A stretch of DNA of 51,989 nt from Bacteroidales bacterium (GTDB lineage: Bacteria; Bacteroidota; Bacteroidia; Bacteroidales; Bacteroidaceae). Below the pieces are notes generated by a model, which was not told the origin of the DNA, ran no database searches, and worked only from the letters and a program-made list of their open reading frames with translations. The stretch covers positions 1 to 51,989 of the forward strand of contig JALFUO010000092.1 of assembly GCA_022784065.1 (NCBI GenBank). Direction: 5' to 3'. Below, piece after piece: positions 51,898-51,989 of the stretch (position 1 is the first letter of the stretch; each line of letters starts with the position of its first letter). Position numbers and translations under genes: made by a program.

Positions 51898-51989
51898 GCC
51901 ACAGAGGTTTGGATATTTTTCAGGCGACCGATTTCTGATGTTTTTCCCAAAACATTCGATTCTCGAGCGGTAAAATCCGCGATATAAGC
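51898..51989. other. Window end without identified gene
   Basis: The last 92 bases hold no supported gene or promoter. Short open frames run off the edge and cannot be judged. Confidence 0.5.

Overview
The window looks like a chromosomal segment from a Bacteroidales bacterium, most likely a Prevotellaceae-type member. Supporting signs are: ten genes or operons preceded by the Bacteroidetes -7 element TAnnTTTG; a metalloprotease ending in a type IX secretion-like tail; two LruC-domain (DUF4842-like) lipoproteins; a DUF2795-like small acidic protein; a fused FeoA-FeoB; and GC-rich genes separated by AT-rich, repeat-laden spacers. No rRNA, tRNA, CRISPR array or complete insertion sequence was seen.

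Layout. (1) 1-4670, plus strand: a repeat-rich leader, the ferrous iron transporter feoAB, a compound inverted-repeat element, and an OprB-like outer-membrane porin. (2) 4687-10884, minus strand: an OmpA-like outer-membrane protein followed by two large LruC lipoproteins. (3) 11052-26769, minus strand: a 13-gene surface polysaccharide operon read wza, wzc, wzx, three glycosyltransferases, wzy, an acyltransferase, a double glycosyltransferase, a WecG/TagA-type transferase, an initiating phosphoglycosyl transferase, wecC and wecB. WecB, WecC and the WecG-like enzyme together predict N-acetylmannosaminuronate in the polymer. (4) 27230-27830: a decayed, internally deleted copy of the feoAB-porin locus. 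(5) 27853-35532, minus strand: a small acidic protein, a secreted M12-type metalloprotease, an AI-2E/PerM transporter, a lipoprotein hydrolase, a coiled-coil lipoprotein and rsmI. (6) 35810-47567, plus strand: malic enzyme (MaeB type), a clostripain-family lipoprotein, a multidomain GH31 glycosidase, a transglutaminase-like protein and thymidine kinase. (7) 47703-48215, minus strand: a flavin reductase-like protein. (8) 48521-51897, plus strand: a TPP riboswitch and the thiazole-synthesis operon thiS-thiG-thiH-thiF.

The most unusual content is in the spacers. Three arrays of four 17-bp palindromes are set at exactly 21-bp intervals (490-569, 27305-27384, 48354-48433), with sequence that differs between loci while the geometry is fixed. 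A second family consists of about 265-390-bp compound inverted-repeat elements (3086-3456, 6753-7140, 23079-23343, 25556-25922, remnant near 39730-39765). These are found in both orientations, with arms that change in concert, and two of them sit inside the polysaccharide operon. Two further short repeat families are nested in or beside them. Homopolymer tracts (C8 inside the acyltransferase, C9 upstream of wza) suggest possible slipped-strand variation of the polysaccharide. All function calls come from reading the sequence and recalled family motifs; no database search was possible.
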